Positions 8,497-18,937 of a stretch of 64,000 nt of DNA are shown piece by piece. The translations under genes and the position numbers were made by a program. The stretch spans positions 124,001-188,000 of the forward strand of contig NZ_NVQE01000004.1 in the NCBI RefSeq assembly GCF_002591975.1. Direction: 5' to 3'. The notes beneath the pieces were generated by a model. That model saw only the letters and a list, made by a program, of their open reading frames with translations, was not told the origin of the DNA and did not search any database. Position 1 is the first letter of the stretch. Every line of letters begins with the position of its first letter. The stretch is from Mycobacterium neglectum. Its GTDB lineage: Bacteria; Actinomycetota; Actinomycetes; Mycobacteriales; Mycobacteriaceae.

Positions 8497-9018
8497 ATGA
8501 CCCGATATGCCGGATTTCTTCGCGGCGTCAACGTCGGCGGCGTGAACCTAAAGATGGCCGACGTGGCGAAGGCATTCGAAGACGCCGGATTCACCAATGT
8601 GAAAACGATTTTGGCTAGCGGCAATGTGTTGCTGGACAGCCGGTCCGGCGTGGACGGCGTCCGAAAGAAGGCCGAAAAGGCGTTGCGCGACGCGTTCGGC
8701 TACGACGCCTGGGTGCTGGCCTACGACCTCGACACCGTGCGGTCGATATCGGAACGGTTCCCGTTCGAACGCGAGGTCGACGGGTTCCATTCCTACGTCA
8801 CGTTCGTCACCGACGCCGACGTGCTCGACGAACTCGCAGACCTCGCCAAAGACGCAGGAGCCGACGAGAAGATCGAGCGCGGTGAGGGTGTCATTTATTG
8901 GCAGGTCCCCAACAAGGGCACGTTGGACACCACGATCGGCAAGACGATGGGCAAGAAGCGCTACAAGTCCTCGACGACCACCCGCAACCTGCGGACGATC
9001 GAGAAAGTCCTGCGGTAG
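8497..9018 (+). CDS. DUF1697 domain protein
   Basis: 173 aa beginning MTRYAGFLRGVNVGG, the diagnostic start of DUF1697 proteins (R-G-[VI]-N-V-G-G), ending with the conserved KKRYKSSTTTRNLRTIEKV. Cytosolic, no catalytic motif known. It lies between two related methyltransferase genes with very short gaps, so the three are likely co-transcribed, though DUF1697 genes are usually found in many contexts. Confidence 0.9.
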   Translation: MTRYAGFLRGVNVGGVNLKMADVAKAFEDAGFTNVKTILASGNVLLDSRSGVDGVRKKAEKALRDAFGYDAWVLAYDLDTVRSISERFPFEREVDGFHSYVTFVTDADVLDELADLAKDAGADEKIERGEGVIYWQVPNKGTLDTTIGKTMGKKRYKSSTTTRNLRTIEKVLR

Positions 9019-9019
9019 G

Positions 9020-9025
9020 TACATT
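9020..9025 (+). promoter_or_regulatory. Candidate -10 box upstream of second methyltransferase
   Basis: TACATT ends 7 bases before the GTG at 9033, compatible with an internal leaderless promoter in addition to read-through from the genes upstream. Confidence 0.35.
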
Positions 9026-9032
9026 CAGCCGT

Positions 9033-9875
9033 GTGAGTTCCGAACCGACCGCGAAGGCCGACGGCGCCGTATTGACCGGCGTGTCCGAGACGGCGCTGAT
9101 GACGTTGCAGGTGCGCGCCAACGAGGCTCGCCGCCCGGATTCGATCCTCGACGATCCGATGGCGATCCGGCTCGTCGACTCGATCGATTTCGAATGGGCC
9201 AAGTTCGGCTTCAGCCGCCGTCAGGATATGGCGGTCCGCGCGCGTGCCTTCGACACCGAGGCACGCCGCTACCTCACCGACCACCCGAAAGCCACTGTGG
9301 TGGCGCTGGCGGAGGGTTTGCAAACCAGCTTCTATCGCCTCGACACCGCCGGGGTTGGGAACGAATTCCGCTGGCTCACCGTCGATCTCCCACCGATGAT
9401 CGAGTTGCGCCGCAAGCTGCTGCCACAATCGGAGCGGATCGAGATGTGCGCACAGTCGGCGCTCGACTTCAGCTGGATGGAGCGGGTTCGGACCGACGAC
9501 GGTGTGTTCATCACCGCCGAGGGCCTGCTGATGTACCTGCAGCCCTCCGAAGCCCTCGGCTTGATCGCCGCGTGCGCCGAGCGCTTCGCTGGTGGACGGA
9601 TGATGTTCGACCTGGCGCCGGACTGGTTCGCCAAAGGCGTCACCCGGGGACTGCTGCGGCCCACGCTGCGCTACCGGGTGCCACCAATGCCGTTCAGCAT
9701 GACGCCTTCAGAATTGGCAAATCTTGCCAACGAGGTGCCCGGCATTCGAGCTGTGCACGATTTGCCGATGCCGCCTGGACGCGGCAAAGCGTTCAACGCG
9801 GTCGTGTCCGCGGTTCAGCGGATCTCGCTTTTCGACTCCGTGCGCCCGGTGAACACGCTTCTGGAGTTCGGCTAA
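9033..9875 (+). CDS. LCM-type class I SAM-dependent methyltransferase (paralogue)
   Basis: 280 aa from GTG 9033, the start that gives the family-typical N-terminus (MSSEPTAKADGAVLTGVSETAL). It shares with the gene at 7657 the blocks ALAEGLQTSFYRLDTAG, TVDLPPMIELRRKLLP and FITAEGLLMYLQPSEAL and the same length, so the pair arose by duplication around DUF1697. Probable O- or carboxyl methyltransferase of unknown substrate. Its stop codon is inside a small perfect hairpin shared with the convergent GntR gene. Confidence 0.87.
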   Translation: MSSEPTAKADGAVLTGVSETALMTLQVRANEARRPDSILDDPMAIRLVDSIDFEWAKFGFSRRQDMAVRARAFDTEARRYLTDHPKATVVALAEGLQTSFYRLDTAGVGNEFRWLTVDLPPMIELRRKLLPQSERIEMCAQSALDFSWMERVRTDDGVFITAEGLLMYLQPSEALGLIAACAERFAGGRMMFDLAPDWFAKGVTRGLLRPTLRYRVPPMPFSMTPSELANLANEVPGIRAVHDLPMPPGRGKAFNAVVSAVQRISLFDSVRPVNTLLEFG

Positions 9876-9884
9876 CTAGCCGAA
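9867..9884. terminator. Hairpin over convergent stop codons
   Basis: TTCGGCT and AGCCGAA are perfect 7-bp arms around AACT, covering both stop codons of the convergent methyltransferase and GntR genes. Likely a compact bidirectional terminator. Confidence 0.55.
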
Positions 9885-10277
9885 TGCAGCTTCGACGTAG
9901 CGGACCGCGTCGGCCTTATCGATGCCGAGAGCCTTTGCCGCCGACACATAGGTGTGCGCGGCGGTGGCCATCGCGGCATCGGCGGGGTCGACCCGGGCAA
10001 CGAAAGTGCCGAAGCGGCCTCGGGTTTCGACAACGCCCGCAGTCTCCAGTTCACGGTAGGCGCGGGCCACCGTGTTGACGGCAAGGCCTAGTTGACCGGC
10101 CAGTTCGCGTACGGTGGGCAACCGCGTGCCCGGTGGCAGCCGACCGTCCCGCACGCCGTCGATGATCTGTGTCCTGAGCTGGTCAAACAGTGGGCCTGGA
10201 GCGCGATGGTCGATACAAACCCAATCCCCCAACTCGGTCACGTGCTCAGTATCGCCCAAAGCAGCTACTTTGGTCAT
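9876..10277 (-). CDS. GntR/YtrA-type transcriptional regulator
   Basis: 133 aa from the ATG at 10275-10277. The N-terminal winged helix shows the GntR signature [20 protein letters not shown] followed by [20 protein letters not shown]. It lacks a large effector domain, having only about 40 residues after the helix, which places it in the short YtrA subfamily. The position beside a sirtuin matches Rv1152 beside Rv1151c in M. tuberculosis as I recall. Its start codon directly abuts the GTG of the divergent sirtuin gene, so any bound regulator would affect both. A longer frame runs upstream but would overlap the whole sirtuin 5' half and is rejected. Confidence 0.88.
   Translation of the reverse strand: MTKVAALGDTEHVTELGDWVCIDHRAPGPLFDQLRTQIIDGVRDGRLPPGTRLPTVRELAGQLGLAVNTVARAYRELETAGVVETRGRFGTFVARVDPADAAMATAAHTYVSAAKALGIDKADAVRYVEAAFG
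10266..10271 (+). promoter_or_regulatory. Candidate leaderless -10 for sirtuin gene
   Basis: TACTTT then six bases (GGTCAT) then the GTG at 10278. This is ideal for a leaderless transcript and supports choosing GTG 10278. The promoter lies inside the first codons of the divergent GntR gene. Confidence 0.5.
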
Positions 10278-10991
10278 GTGCAGGTTACGGTCCTCAGCGG
10301 CGCGGGCATCTCGGCGGAGAGCGGTGTGCCGACGTTCCGCGATGTCGAGACTGGCTTGTGGGCCAAAGTCGACCCTTACGAAATTTCCAGCTCGGAGGGC
10401 TGGCAGGCGAACCCCGAGCGGGTGTGGGCCTGGTACCTGTGGCGTCACTACATGATGGGCTCGGTCGCCCCCAACGACGGCCACCGGGCCGTGGCGGCCT
10501 GGCAGGACTTCGCCGACGTGCACGTCGTCACTCAGAACGTCGACAATCTTCACGAGCGCGCCGGCAGCAAGAACGTCTACCACCTGCATGGCAGCTTGTT
10601 CGAATTTCGTTGTGATCGCTGTAATTCCACGTACACCGACGAGTTGCCCACGATGACCGAACCGGTGGAGACGGTCGATCCCCCACGGTGCGCCTGCGGC
10701 GGATTGATCCGGCCCAACGTCGTCTGGTTCGGCGAGGCGCTGCCCGACGACGAGTGGCAGCGCTCGATCGACGCGGTCGCAGCAGCCGACCTCGTGATCG
10801 TGGTCGGCACTTCGTCGATCGTCTATCCCGCGGCCGGGCTGCCGGAGATGGCGCTGGCCAACGGCAAGGTGGTCATCGAGGTCAACCCCGAGCCCACGCC
10901 GCTGTCCGCCGCCGCGACGGTGTCGCTGCGTGAGACCGCGGCGGGTGCGTTGCCCCGCCTCCTGCAGAGGTTGCCCGCCCTGCTCGACTAG
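10278..10991 (+). CDS. Sir2-family NAD-dependent protein deacylase
   Basis: 237 aa from GTG 10278, giving the family-typical start ([18 protein letters not shown]) and exactly the length recalled for Rv1151c. NAD-binding [28 protein letters not shown], catalytic His in YHLHGS, and a zinc site formed by CDRC and the later CAC pair are all present. The YxxR motif in WYLWRHYM is the mark of SIRT5/CobB-type sirtuins that accept succinyl- and malonyl-lysine as well as acetyl-lysine. It removes acyl groups from proteins, notably acetyl-CoA synthetases. The upstream in-frame ATG at 10092 would run through the GntR gene and is rejected. Confidence 0.93.
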   Translation: MQVTVLSGAGISAESGVPTFRDVETGLWAKVDPYEISSSEGWQANPERVWAWYLWRHYMMGSVAPNDGHRAVAAWQDFADVHVVTQNVDNLHERAGSKNVYHLHGSLFEFRCDRCNSTYTDELPTMTEPVETVDPPRCACGGLIRPNVVWFGEALPDDEWQRSIDAVAAADLVIVVGTSSIVYPAAGLPEMALANGKVVIEVNPEPTPLSAAATVSLRETAAGALPRLLQRLPALLD

Positions 10992-11015
10992 GGATTTGTG
11001 TGCGTTTTGGTGCGG

Positions 11016-11651
11016 CTACCGCTTGACCGCGCGGCCGATCGCGAACTCCGCCACCGGAAGCGGCACCCACGTCGGCATCGTCCACTCGCGCCGCGCGCCC
11101 GACACCGCGAACCCTGCGCCGGTGATGGCTTGTTCGGTGTGACGATGCGTGTGGCAGTTGCCCAGCATTCGCGGCCAGAATGTCGCATCGGCGAACTTCT
11201 GCAGGCCTGCGCGTGCCCCGCTGCTCGCAATGTGCTCGAGGTACCGAAGCTCCCCTCCGGGACGCAACAACGAATGCAGTTCCCGCAAAACACTTTCGGG
11301 GTCCTCGACCGAGCACAGCACGAGTGAGCACACCACAGCATCGAACGGCTCGCGCCCGGATGCCATGAACTGCTCCACCGTGTCGGTGCTGACGGTGACG
11401 GGCACCGGCGCCGTGGCCGCGGCCCGTTGCGCCAGCTCAGCCAGCCGACGCTCGGGCTCGACGGCGACCACCTCCGTCACCGTCTCGGGGTAGAACTCGA
11501 AGTTCGTCCCCGTGCCCGCACCGACCTCCAGCACGCGACCGGTCAGGCCCGCGAGGTTCTCTCGCCGCAGCTGCCGGATGGCATCGGTCTCGTGGGCAGA
11601 CATCACCGTCCACAACCGGGCGAAGAACGGGTTATCGACTGTCTCGGGCAT
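11016..11651 (-). CDS. UbiE-like class I SAM methyltransferase
   Basis: 211 aa. Motif I VLEVGAGTGTNFEFYP (about residues 40-55), the acidic ribose-binding VVAVEPERRL and the post-motif LRPGGELRYLEHI define a Methyltransf_11 fold; it is closest in style to the METTL7/UbiE-like group that acts on thiols or lipids. It is the third gene of an operon after mmpL and tetR; the start overlaps the tetR stop by 20 bases. From memory Rv1147 is the counterpart beside mmpL13. A role in modifying or detoxifying an MmpL cargo is a plausible inference. Confidence 0.85.
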   Translation of the reverse strand: MPETVDNPFFARLWTVMSAHETDAIRQLRRENLAGLTGRVLEVGAGTGTNFEFYPETVTEVVAVEPERRLAELAQRAAATAPVPVTVSTDTVEQFMASGREPFDAVVCSLVLCSVEDPESVLRELHSLLRPGGELRYLEHIASSGARAGLQKFADATFWPRMLGNCHTHRHTEQAITGAGFAVSGARREWTMPTWVPLPVAEFAIGRAVKR

Positions 11652-12312
11652 CCAGCAGTCCCTTCAATTGGGCGACGGCGTCCTGCGGTGCCGTCGCGGG
11701 TCCGATCGCGCCACACACAATCTCGCCGACGACGATGGCCTTCAGCACCCGGTCGGCGAAGTCCTCTTTCTCGCCCCAGGGTAGGTACGGCCGTGAGATC
11801 AACATCCCCGCGACCCCGTGCGCGGCCGTCCACAGTTCCAGCGCGACGGTGGTCGGATCGCTCTCCGGGAGGATGCCGTCGGCCATCAAGGCCGCGACCG
11901 TGTTGCGGATATGAACGAACGCCGAATTGTTCAGCATCACATCCACGTCGCTTCCCGGCCGACCCTCTCCCATGGTGGCGATGCGGTACAGCTCAGGGGT
12001 TTTCACCGCGAAACGCACATAGGCGAGCCCCTGCGCCCGCAGCGCATCGATGGCCGAAGGCTGATCCGCGGCGGCCGCCTGCATCTCCTCGTCGAGCTTC
12101 TCGAAATACCGTGCGCACACCGCGTCCAACAATGCGTCCTTGTCGGTGAAATGCAGATAGATCGAGGGCGGTGTCACCCCGACGCGTTGGGCCACCGATC
12201 GGATGGAAACCTCCTTGGCGTGACCGGTTTCCAACAGCAGATCGGTCGTCGCATCGAGAATCTCATCGCGGAGCTGCTCACCCGATCCGCGGGCCGCGCG
12301 CCGCCGTTTCAT
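11632..12312 (-). CDS. TetR-family regulator of the MmpL operon
   Basis: 226 aa from the ATG at 12310-12312, which overlaps the mmpL stop (ATGA). The helix-turn-helix region VSIRSVAQRVGVTPPSIYLHFTDKDALLDAV lies at roughly residues 35-65, followed by a TetR_C-type ligand domain. Located between mmpL and a methyltransferase in one operon, it is the obvious candidate to bind the 27-bp palindrome at 14615-14641 ahead of mmpL and so autoregulate the operon. The recorded longer frame starts within mmpL and has no supporting features. Confidence 0.88.
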   Translation of the reverse strand: MKRRRAARGSGEQLRDEILDATTDLLLETGHAKEVSIRSVAQRVGVTPPSIYLHFTDKDALLDAVCARYFEKLDEEMQAAAADQPSAIDALRAQGLAYVRFAVKTPELYRIATMGEGRPGSDVDVMLNNSAFVHIRNTVAALMADGILPESDPTTVALELWTAAHGVAGMLISRPYLPWGEKEDFADRVLKAIVVGEIVCGAIGPATAPQDAVAQLKGLLDARDSR

Positions 12313-14582
12313 CGCGCGGGCACGGCCGCCGGCGTTGCGGCGGCCGACGCAGGATCTTCTGCCGACTCGCTGATGCCGATCCGCTCGTGCAGCTTCACCA
12401 GGGGTTTGGGCGCCCACCAATTCCACCGTCCAAGCAAGTGCATGAATGCGGGTACCAACGCCATACGAACCAGTGTCGCATCGGCGATGATGGCCAGCGT
12501 CATGCCGACGCCCATCATCTTCATGAAGGCCACCTCGGCAGCGATCAGGGCGGCGAACGAAATGGACATCAGCAGCGCGGCCGCGGTGACGACGCGTCCG
12601 GTCTTCGCGAGTCCGAGCGCCACGCTTTCATCGTTGTCCGCCCGCGTCTTGGCAGACTTCAACCAGAACTCGCGGATCCTGGACACCAGGAACACCTCGT
12701 AGTCCATCGACAGCCCGAACGCGATACAGAACAACAGCACCGGCAGGTTCGCGACCAGAGTTCCGGTCGGGGTCGTGCCCAACGCACCCAGGTGGCCGTC
12801 CTGGAAGATCCACACCAGCGCGCCAAACGCGGCCGACAGCGATAACACGTTGAGCACCAACGCCTTCAGCGGAAGAATCACGCTGCCGGTGAGCAGGAAC
12901 AGCAGCACGAAGGTGATTCCGGCGATCACGCCCAGCACCAGCGGCAGCCGTGATGTGATCGCCTGCGCACTATCACGGTTGATCTGCGCCAACCCGGTGA
13001 CGAGAATTGGCTTTCCGCCCGGTGTGCTGACGGCGTGTACCGCGTCGAGTTGGGATTCGGACGCGTCGGTGAACAGTGGCGCGGAGCTGCCGATGGTGAG
13101 GAACGCGCTGCCGTCCTTCATGCCGGTGGCTGCGGCGGGCGGGCCGGTCAACTGACCGTCGACGAACGAACCGCCGGGAGCGGACACCGATGACACGTCG
13201 GCAACCCGCGACAGTGCCGCCGCGTAGCGATCCAGTTCGGGCGGGGCCACCCCAGCCGCATCGGGTATCACGACGGTGACATTGGTCGACGAGTCGACGG
13301 CGAATTCACTGCGGAGTTCGTCGCCGACCTCGCGCGCCGACGCGGATTGCGGCAGCACACGGTCATCCGGGAAGCCCCACTTGATCCCCAGGAAGGGCGC
13401 GCCGAGCAGGAGTAGCAGGGCGATGATGGCGACAGCGACGGGAATCGACCGGCGCATAACGAATTTCGTGCTGCGGTACCAGAACATCTGCTCGACCGGC
13501 TTGCGCACTGGCTCGGGTCGCCCGAGCAGACGGCGAAACAGCCGACGGGTGTCCAGCGCGTCGAGCCGGTCGCCGAGCAGGACAATCGCCGCGGGCGCCA
13601 CCACGATCGCGGCCACGGCGGCGAAGGTCACCACCGCGATCCCGGCATAGGCGAACGATTTGAGGAAGTACATCGGGAACAGCACCATCGCCACCATCGA
13701 CAGCGCGACGGTCAGCGCCGAGAACAGCACCGTCCGACCGGCGGTCGTCATCGTGCGGATCAGCGCCCGATCCCGATCCACGCCGTCGGCCAACTCGTCG
13801 CGGTACCTGCTGATGATGAGCAGCGTGTAGTCGATGGCGAGCGCCAAACCCATGGCGATGGTGAGGTTCATCGCGAAGATGGACACATCGGTGACATAGG
13901 TGGTTGCACGCAGCACGGCCATCGACCCGAGAATCGCGAATCCGCCGACGGCCAGGGGCAGCGCCGCGGCCAGTAGCCCCCCGAACACCCAGACCAGCAC
14001 GATGAAGCTCAGCGGGATCGCGATGGCCTCCATCATCAGCAGGTCTTTTTCGCTCTGCGCGTTGATCTGCACGTAGGTCATCGCCACACCGCCCGCCCGC
14101 ACCGTCACGCCGTCGCGGTCGTGCACGAGCCTGTCGGTGAGCTCTTTGGCGTGCTTCTGGGCGCCGCTCTCCCCGCCGGTGATCCCGGCCACGATCAGAC
14201 CGGTCTTGCCGTCCGTGCTGACCAGAGCCGGCGCGGCCGACTGTGGCGCGGTCCACGCCGAGGTCACCTCGCCGACGCTCGGCGATTCCTGCAGCGCCGT
14301 GACGATGTCGGTGGCGGCCGCGCGGGCCGCGGGACTCTGCGCACCGGCGGCCGCGCTGTCGTCAGTCACGCTGATGACCAGCTCCATATCGCCCTGGCCG
14401 AACTTGTCGACGAGCAGCTGGGTCGCCTGCGCCGACTCGGACGTGGGGTCCTGGAAGCCTCCGGCGGACAGGCTCTTGGCGACCGGGATGCCGAAGATCC
14501 CACAGGCCACCATGACGAGCGCCGCGACGGCCACGATGCGCCTCGGCGCCCTGATCGCCAGCCCTGCGATGCGTTCTAGCAC
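12309..14582 (-). CDS. MmpL/RND-family transporter
   Basis: 757 aa beginning at GTG. Two repeated halves each have one lone helix, a large periplasmic loop and five clustered helices. The charged transport motifs are visible: AMGLALAIDYTLLIISRYRDE in the first half and the FGLSMDYEVFLVSRIREF block in the second. MmpL proteins export lipids, siderophores or drugs using the proton gradient. Local gene order suggests MmpL13; as I recall that gene is split into 13a and 13b in M. tuberculosis, whereas here it is one intact frame. It heads an operon with tetR and a methyltransferase and has a strong palindrome just upstream. Confidence 0.93.
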   Translation of the reverse strand: MLERIAGLAIRAPRRIVAVAALVMVACGIFGIPVAKSLSAGGFQDPTSESAQATQLLVDKFGQGDMELVISVTDDSAAAGAQSPAARAAATDIVTALQESPSVGEVTSAWTAPQSAAPALVSTDGKTGLIVAGITGGESGAQKHAKELTDRLVHDRDGVTVRAGGVAMTYVQINAQSEKDLLMMEAIAIPLSFIVLVWVFGGLLAAALPLAVGGFAILGSMAVLRATTYVTDVSIFAMNLTIAMGLALAIDYTLLIISRYRDELADGVDRDRALIRTMTTAGRTVLFSALTVALSMVAMVLFPMYFLKSFAYAGIAVVTFAAVAAIVVAPAAIVLLGDRLDALDTRRLFRRLLGRPEPVRKPVEQMFWYRSTKFVMRRSIPVAVAIIALLLLLGAPFLGIKWGFPDDRVLPQSASAREVGDELRSEFAVDSSTNVTVVIPDAAGVAPPELDRYAAALSRVADVSSVSAPGGSFVDGQLTGPPAAATGMKDGSAFLTIGSSAPLFTDASESQLDAVHAVSTPGGKPILVTGLAQINRDSAQAITSRLPLVLGVIAGITFVLLFLLTGSVILPLKALVLNVLSLSAAFGALVWIFQDGHLGALGTTPTGTLVANLPVLLFCIAFGLSMDYEVFLVSRIREFWLKSAKTRADNDESVALGLAKTGRVVTAAALLMSISFAALIAAEVAFMKMMGVGMTLAIIADATLVRMALVPAFMHLLGRWNWWAPKPLVKLHERIGISESAEDPASAAATPAAVPAR

Positions 14583-14614
14583 GTCGCGTTCTCCCCTGAG
14601 TGGATGAATACCGT

Positions 14615-14641
14615 CGCTAACTTATCAGCGATAAGTTAGCG
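14615..14641. promoter_or_regulatory. Palindromic TetR operator ahead of mmpL
   Basis: Perfect 12-bp arms (CGCTAACTTATC at 14615-14626 and its complement at 14630-14641) flank the 3-base centre AGC, 32 bases upstream of the mmpL GTG. This is the size and symmetry of a TetR operator, and a tetR gene lies in the operon. Confidence 0.75.
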
Positions 14642-14769
14642 GTGCAATGCGCACCTCCCTTAGGTACGACGCGGACGGACGCCACGTTCAATGGTTTGGC
14701 TCCAGACGGCGTGAATTTTGTCGACGAGGCCATCCCGACCCACGTCAAGTCCCGACCAGCCAATACTTA

Positions 14770-14804
14770 CTTACGGGTAGATTCGGACCCTACCCGGCGG
14801 TAAG
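14770..14804. promoter_or_regulatory. Inverted repeat in gap before small gene
   Basis: CGGGTAG (14774-14780) and CTACCCG (14790-14796) form perfect 7-bp arms around 9 bases, and CTTA/TAAG extend the symmetry outward with a 4-base bulge. It may be an operator or an RNA hairpin upstream of the small gene at 14846. The rest of 14642-14845 shows nothing recognisable. Confidence 0.3.
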
Positions 14805-14845
14805 AATTGCCATCATTTTCCGAAACGTGACTCAAAGAACTCTTA

Positions 14846-15001
14846 ATGGTGATGGTTACTGTTCAGTACATGTGGATCGACGACACCAGTGCTGATGTCA
14901 TCAAGGTTGACTTCGAGGCGCTCTACCACGGTGATTTCCTGGTAGAGGGCGACACCTCGGAGCAGCTCGACGACGAGCACACGCTGCCAACCGCGGTGTG
15001 A
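14846..15001 (+). CDS. Small acidic protein of unknown function
   Basis: 51 aa from ATG 14846; in-frame ATGs at 14852 and 14870 would give 49 or 43 aa. The product is very acidic with a core MWIDDTSADVIKVDFEALYH and an end rich in Asp/Glu, no Cys and no membrane segment. Support for a real gene: consistent GC-rich wobble bases through the frame, three clustered in-frame starts, and a strong terminator hairpin starting within a few bases of the stop codon. I do not recognise the family with certainty; it resembles small conserved actinobacterial hypothetical proteins. Confidence 0.6.
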   Translation: MVMVTVQYMWIDDTSADVIKVDFEALYHGDFLVEGDTSEQLDDEHTLPTAV

Positions 15002-15004
15002 AGA

Positions 15005-15029
15005 AACGCGCGCCCTGAGGGCGCGCGTT
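15005..15029. terminator. Intrinsic terminator after small gene
   Basis: AACGCGCGCCC (15005-15015) and GGGCGCGCGTT (15019-15029) are perfect 11-bp arms with loop TGA, followed by CTTCC. It lies 3 bases after the small gene's stop and faces the convergent nitronate monooxygenase gene. Confidence 0.8.
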
Positions 15030-15094
15030 CTTCCGTGACGGTTTGCCCCAGCGCGGGGCCCATCTCGTTGATTCCTGTTCGGTGAAATTCTGTC

Positions 15095-16842
<1,748 letters not shown>

Positions 16843-16878
16843 TTTTTTGTGTCCCTCTCTTCTTGGTAGACCTGGGGT

Positions 16879-17970
16879 CTAAACCCAGTCTCGGAGTACA
16901 GCTTCGGTGTCGGCGCCTGCCTGTCCTGGCGGCGTCGGGGTCGGCGGCACGCTGCGCGAGAAGCGCGGCGCAGGCATCGGCTGTAGGTAATCGCCGTCGC
17001 GGTAGAAGGTGTCGCGCTCGGTGACGTGTGGCTCGGACTCGACCTCGCCGAAGGACAGCACCGGCGTCACACAGGCGTCGGTGTCTGCGAACACCTTCGC
17101 CCAATGATCACGATCCTTGGCCGCGACCGCCTCGGTGATCGCCGCGCGCAACTCGGGCCAGCGACCCATGTCGTTCTGGTCCGGGAGGTCGGCACCATCC
17201 AAGCCCAGCCCCTTGATCATCTCGGCGTAGAACTGGGGCTCGATCGCACCGATCGCGATGTGCCTGCCGTCGGCGCAGGTGTAGGTGTCGTAGTACGGTG
17301 CGCCGCCGTCGAGCATGTTGACGCCTCGCGTGTCGGACCACATGCCGTCCTGACGGAAGCCCCAGATCATCTGCGCCAACACACTGGAGCCGTCGATCAT
17401 CGCGGCGTCGACGACCTGGCCCTTGCCCGAGGTCTGCCGCTCCCACAGCGCGGAGAGGATGCCGACGAGCAGGAACATCGACCCGCCGCCGAAGTCGCCG
17501 GTCAGGTTCAGCGGCGGCACCGGCCGCTCGCCCGCCCGGCCGATCGAGTGCAGCACGCCGTTGAGAGATATGTAGTTGATGTCGTGGCCGGCCTGCAGGC
17601 GCCGCGGCCCGGTCTGACCCCACCCCGTCATGCGGCCGTAGACCAGCCGCTCGTTGACCTTGGCGCAGTCCTCGGGCCCGAGGCCCAATCGCTCGGTGAC
17701 ACCGGGTCGCAGGCCCTCGAGTAGGACGTCGGCCTTGGCGACCAGCTTCAGGACGAGTTCGCGACCCTCGTCGGACTTGAGGTCCGCGGTCACCGAGCGC
17801 CGATTCCGCAAGGCAGCCTCGCGTTTCGTCGACGGGATGCCGCCCAGTTTTCCGGGCCGCTCGACGCGCACGACGTCGGCGCCGAGATCGCCGAGGATCA
17901 TCGCAGCGTGCGGACCTGGGCCGATACTGGCCAGTTCGATGACGCGCAATCCGTGAAGTGGTCCCGCCAT
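16879..17970 (-). CDS. mcr: Alpha-methylacyl-CoA racemase
   Basis: 363 aa CaiB/BaiF family III CoA-transferase fold. The start at ATG 17970 gives [19 protein letters not shown], matching mycobacterial MCR. Residues equivalent to the MCR active site are in place: the His in [12 protein letters not shown], Asp in [11 protein letters not shown] and Glu in [12 protein letters not shown]. It interconverts (2R)- and (2S)-methylacyl-CoA thioesters so that methyl-branched fatty acids and the cholesterol side chain can enter beta-oxidation. It is followed by the HSD10-like dehydrogenase and lies divergent from an enoyl-CoA hydratase. The longer frame to 18066 runs into the divergent promoter and is rejected. 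Confidence 0.95.
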   Translation of the reverse strand: MAGPLHGLRVIELASIGPGPHAAMILGDLGADVVRVERPGKLGGIPSTKREAALRNRRSVTADLKSDEGRELVLKLVAKADVLLEGLRPGVTERLGLGPEDCAKVNERLVYGRMTGWGQTGPRRLQAGHDINYISLNGVLHSIGRAGERPVPPLNLTGDFGGGSMFLLVGILSALWERQTSGKGQVVDAAMIDGSSVLAQMIWGFRQDGMWSDTRGVNMLDGGAPYYDTYTCADGRHIAIGAIEPQFYAEMIKGLGLDGADLPDQNDMGRWPELRAAITEAVAAKDRDHWAKVFADTDACVTPVLSFGEVESEPHVTERDTFYRDGDYLQPMPAPRFSRSVPPTPTPPGQAGADTEAVLRDWV

Positions 17971-18021
17971 GCCCTCTAACCGCCCTTCGTACCAACAACC
18001 CTGTCGACGCCGACATAGCTT

Positions 18022-18037
18022 ACTTGTATAACCAAGT
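18022..18037. promoter_or_regulatory. Inverted repeat in mcr/enoyl-CoA hydratase divergent region
   Basis: ACTTG (18022-18026) and CAAGT (18033-18037) flank TATAAC. The element sits between the divergent genes, so one regulator could control both. The half AACCAAGT recurs inverted in the palindrome at 34930-34944. Confidence 0.4.
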
Positions 18038-18047
18038 GGATCGGTCC

Positions 18048-18053
18048 TAGGGT
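18048..18053 (+). promoter_or_regulatory. Candidate leaderless -10 for enoyl-CoA hydratase
   Basis: TAGGGT then GCAGCC then the ATG at 18060: TANNNT with 6-base spacing, supporting both the start codon and a leaderless mRNA. Confidence 0.5.
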
Positions 18054-18059
18054 GCAGCC

Positions 18060-18878
18060 ATGACATCCGTCGACTCGAGCCAGCAGACCTACACCGGTAT
18101 CGACGACCTGCTCGTCGAACTCGTCGACGGCGTTCTGCACGTCACGATGAACCGGCCGGACAGTCTCAACTCGCTGACCGCCGCGATGTTCAGGACCATC
18201 ACCTCGACGTTGGAACAGGCCGCGACCGACCCACGGGTCAAGGTCGTACGACTGGGCGGTGCAGGTCGGGGCTTCTCATCCGGCGCCGGCATCAGCGACG
18301 AGGATCAGGCACAGAAGTCGGTCGACGGACCCGAGTCGGTTCTCAACGCCGCCAACGACGCCGTTCGGTCTATCGTGAACCTGCCGCAGCCGGTGGTCGC
18401 CGTCGTGCAGGGGCCATGCGCCGGTGTCGGCGCGTCGTTGGCGTTGGCATCCGACGTCGTCGTGGCCTCGGAGAAGGCGTTCTTCATGCTGGCCTTCACC
18501 AAGATCGGTCTCATGCCCGACGGCGGAGCATCGGCGTTGATCGCCGCGGCGGTCGGCCGTATCCGCGCCATGCGGATGGCGTTGATGGGCGAACGGATCA
18601 GCGCCAGCGATGCTTTCGCGTGGGGTCTCGTCACCGCCGTGCATCCCGCCGGGGAACTCGACGCCGAAGTGGACAAGGTGATCTCCGCATTGCTGAACGG
18701 CCCGGTCGTATCGCTGCGCAAGACCAAACACGCCATCAACGCCGCGACGCTGACCGAGCTCGATGCCGCGATCGGCCGCGAGACAGAGGGGCAGCTGGCG
18801 CTGCTCGTCTCGCACGACTTCCGCGAAGGCGCTCGCGCCTTCCAGGAGCGCCGGAAGGCGAATTTCACCGACTCCTAG
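18060..18878 (+). CDS. Enoyl-CoA hydratase/isomerase family protein
   Basis: 272 aa crotonase-fold protein. The CoA-binding/oxyanion segments [16 protein letters not shown] and [23 protein letters not shown] are clear, as is [13 protein letters not shown]. It hydrates 2-enoyl-CoA or isomerises double bases of acyl chains. It is divergent from mcr; from memory the M. tuberculosis counterpart position holds echA10/echA11. The residue equivalent to the first catalytic glutamate is uncertain by eye, so an isomerase role is possible. Confidence 0.88.
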   Translation: MTSVDSSQQTYTGIDDLLVELVDGVLHVTMNRPDSLNSLTAAMFRTITSTLEQAATDPRVKVVRLGGAGRGFSSGAGISDEDQAQKSVDGPESVLNAANDAVRSIVNLPQPVVAVVQGPCAGVGASLALASDVVVASEKAFFMLAFTKIGLMPDGGASALIAAAVGRIRAMRMALMGERISASDAFAWGLVTAVHPAGELDAEVDKVISALLNGPVVSLRKTKHAINAATLTELDAAIGRETEGQLALLVSHDFREGARAFQERRKANFTDS

Positions 18879-18937
18879 GCACGGCCGCGGCCGAAATTCG
18901 TTGGACTCGGCCACAGCTCATCGGCGACCATCGACAG

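Noticed and set aside
14647..14895. 82-codon plus-strand frame upstream of the small gene
   Set aside because: Arg- and His-rich, no ribosome site, and it overlaps in another frame the better supported small gene that has a terminator.
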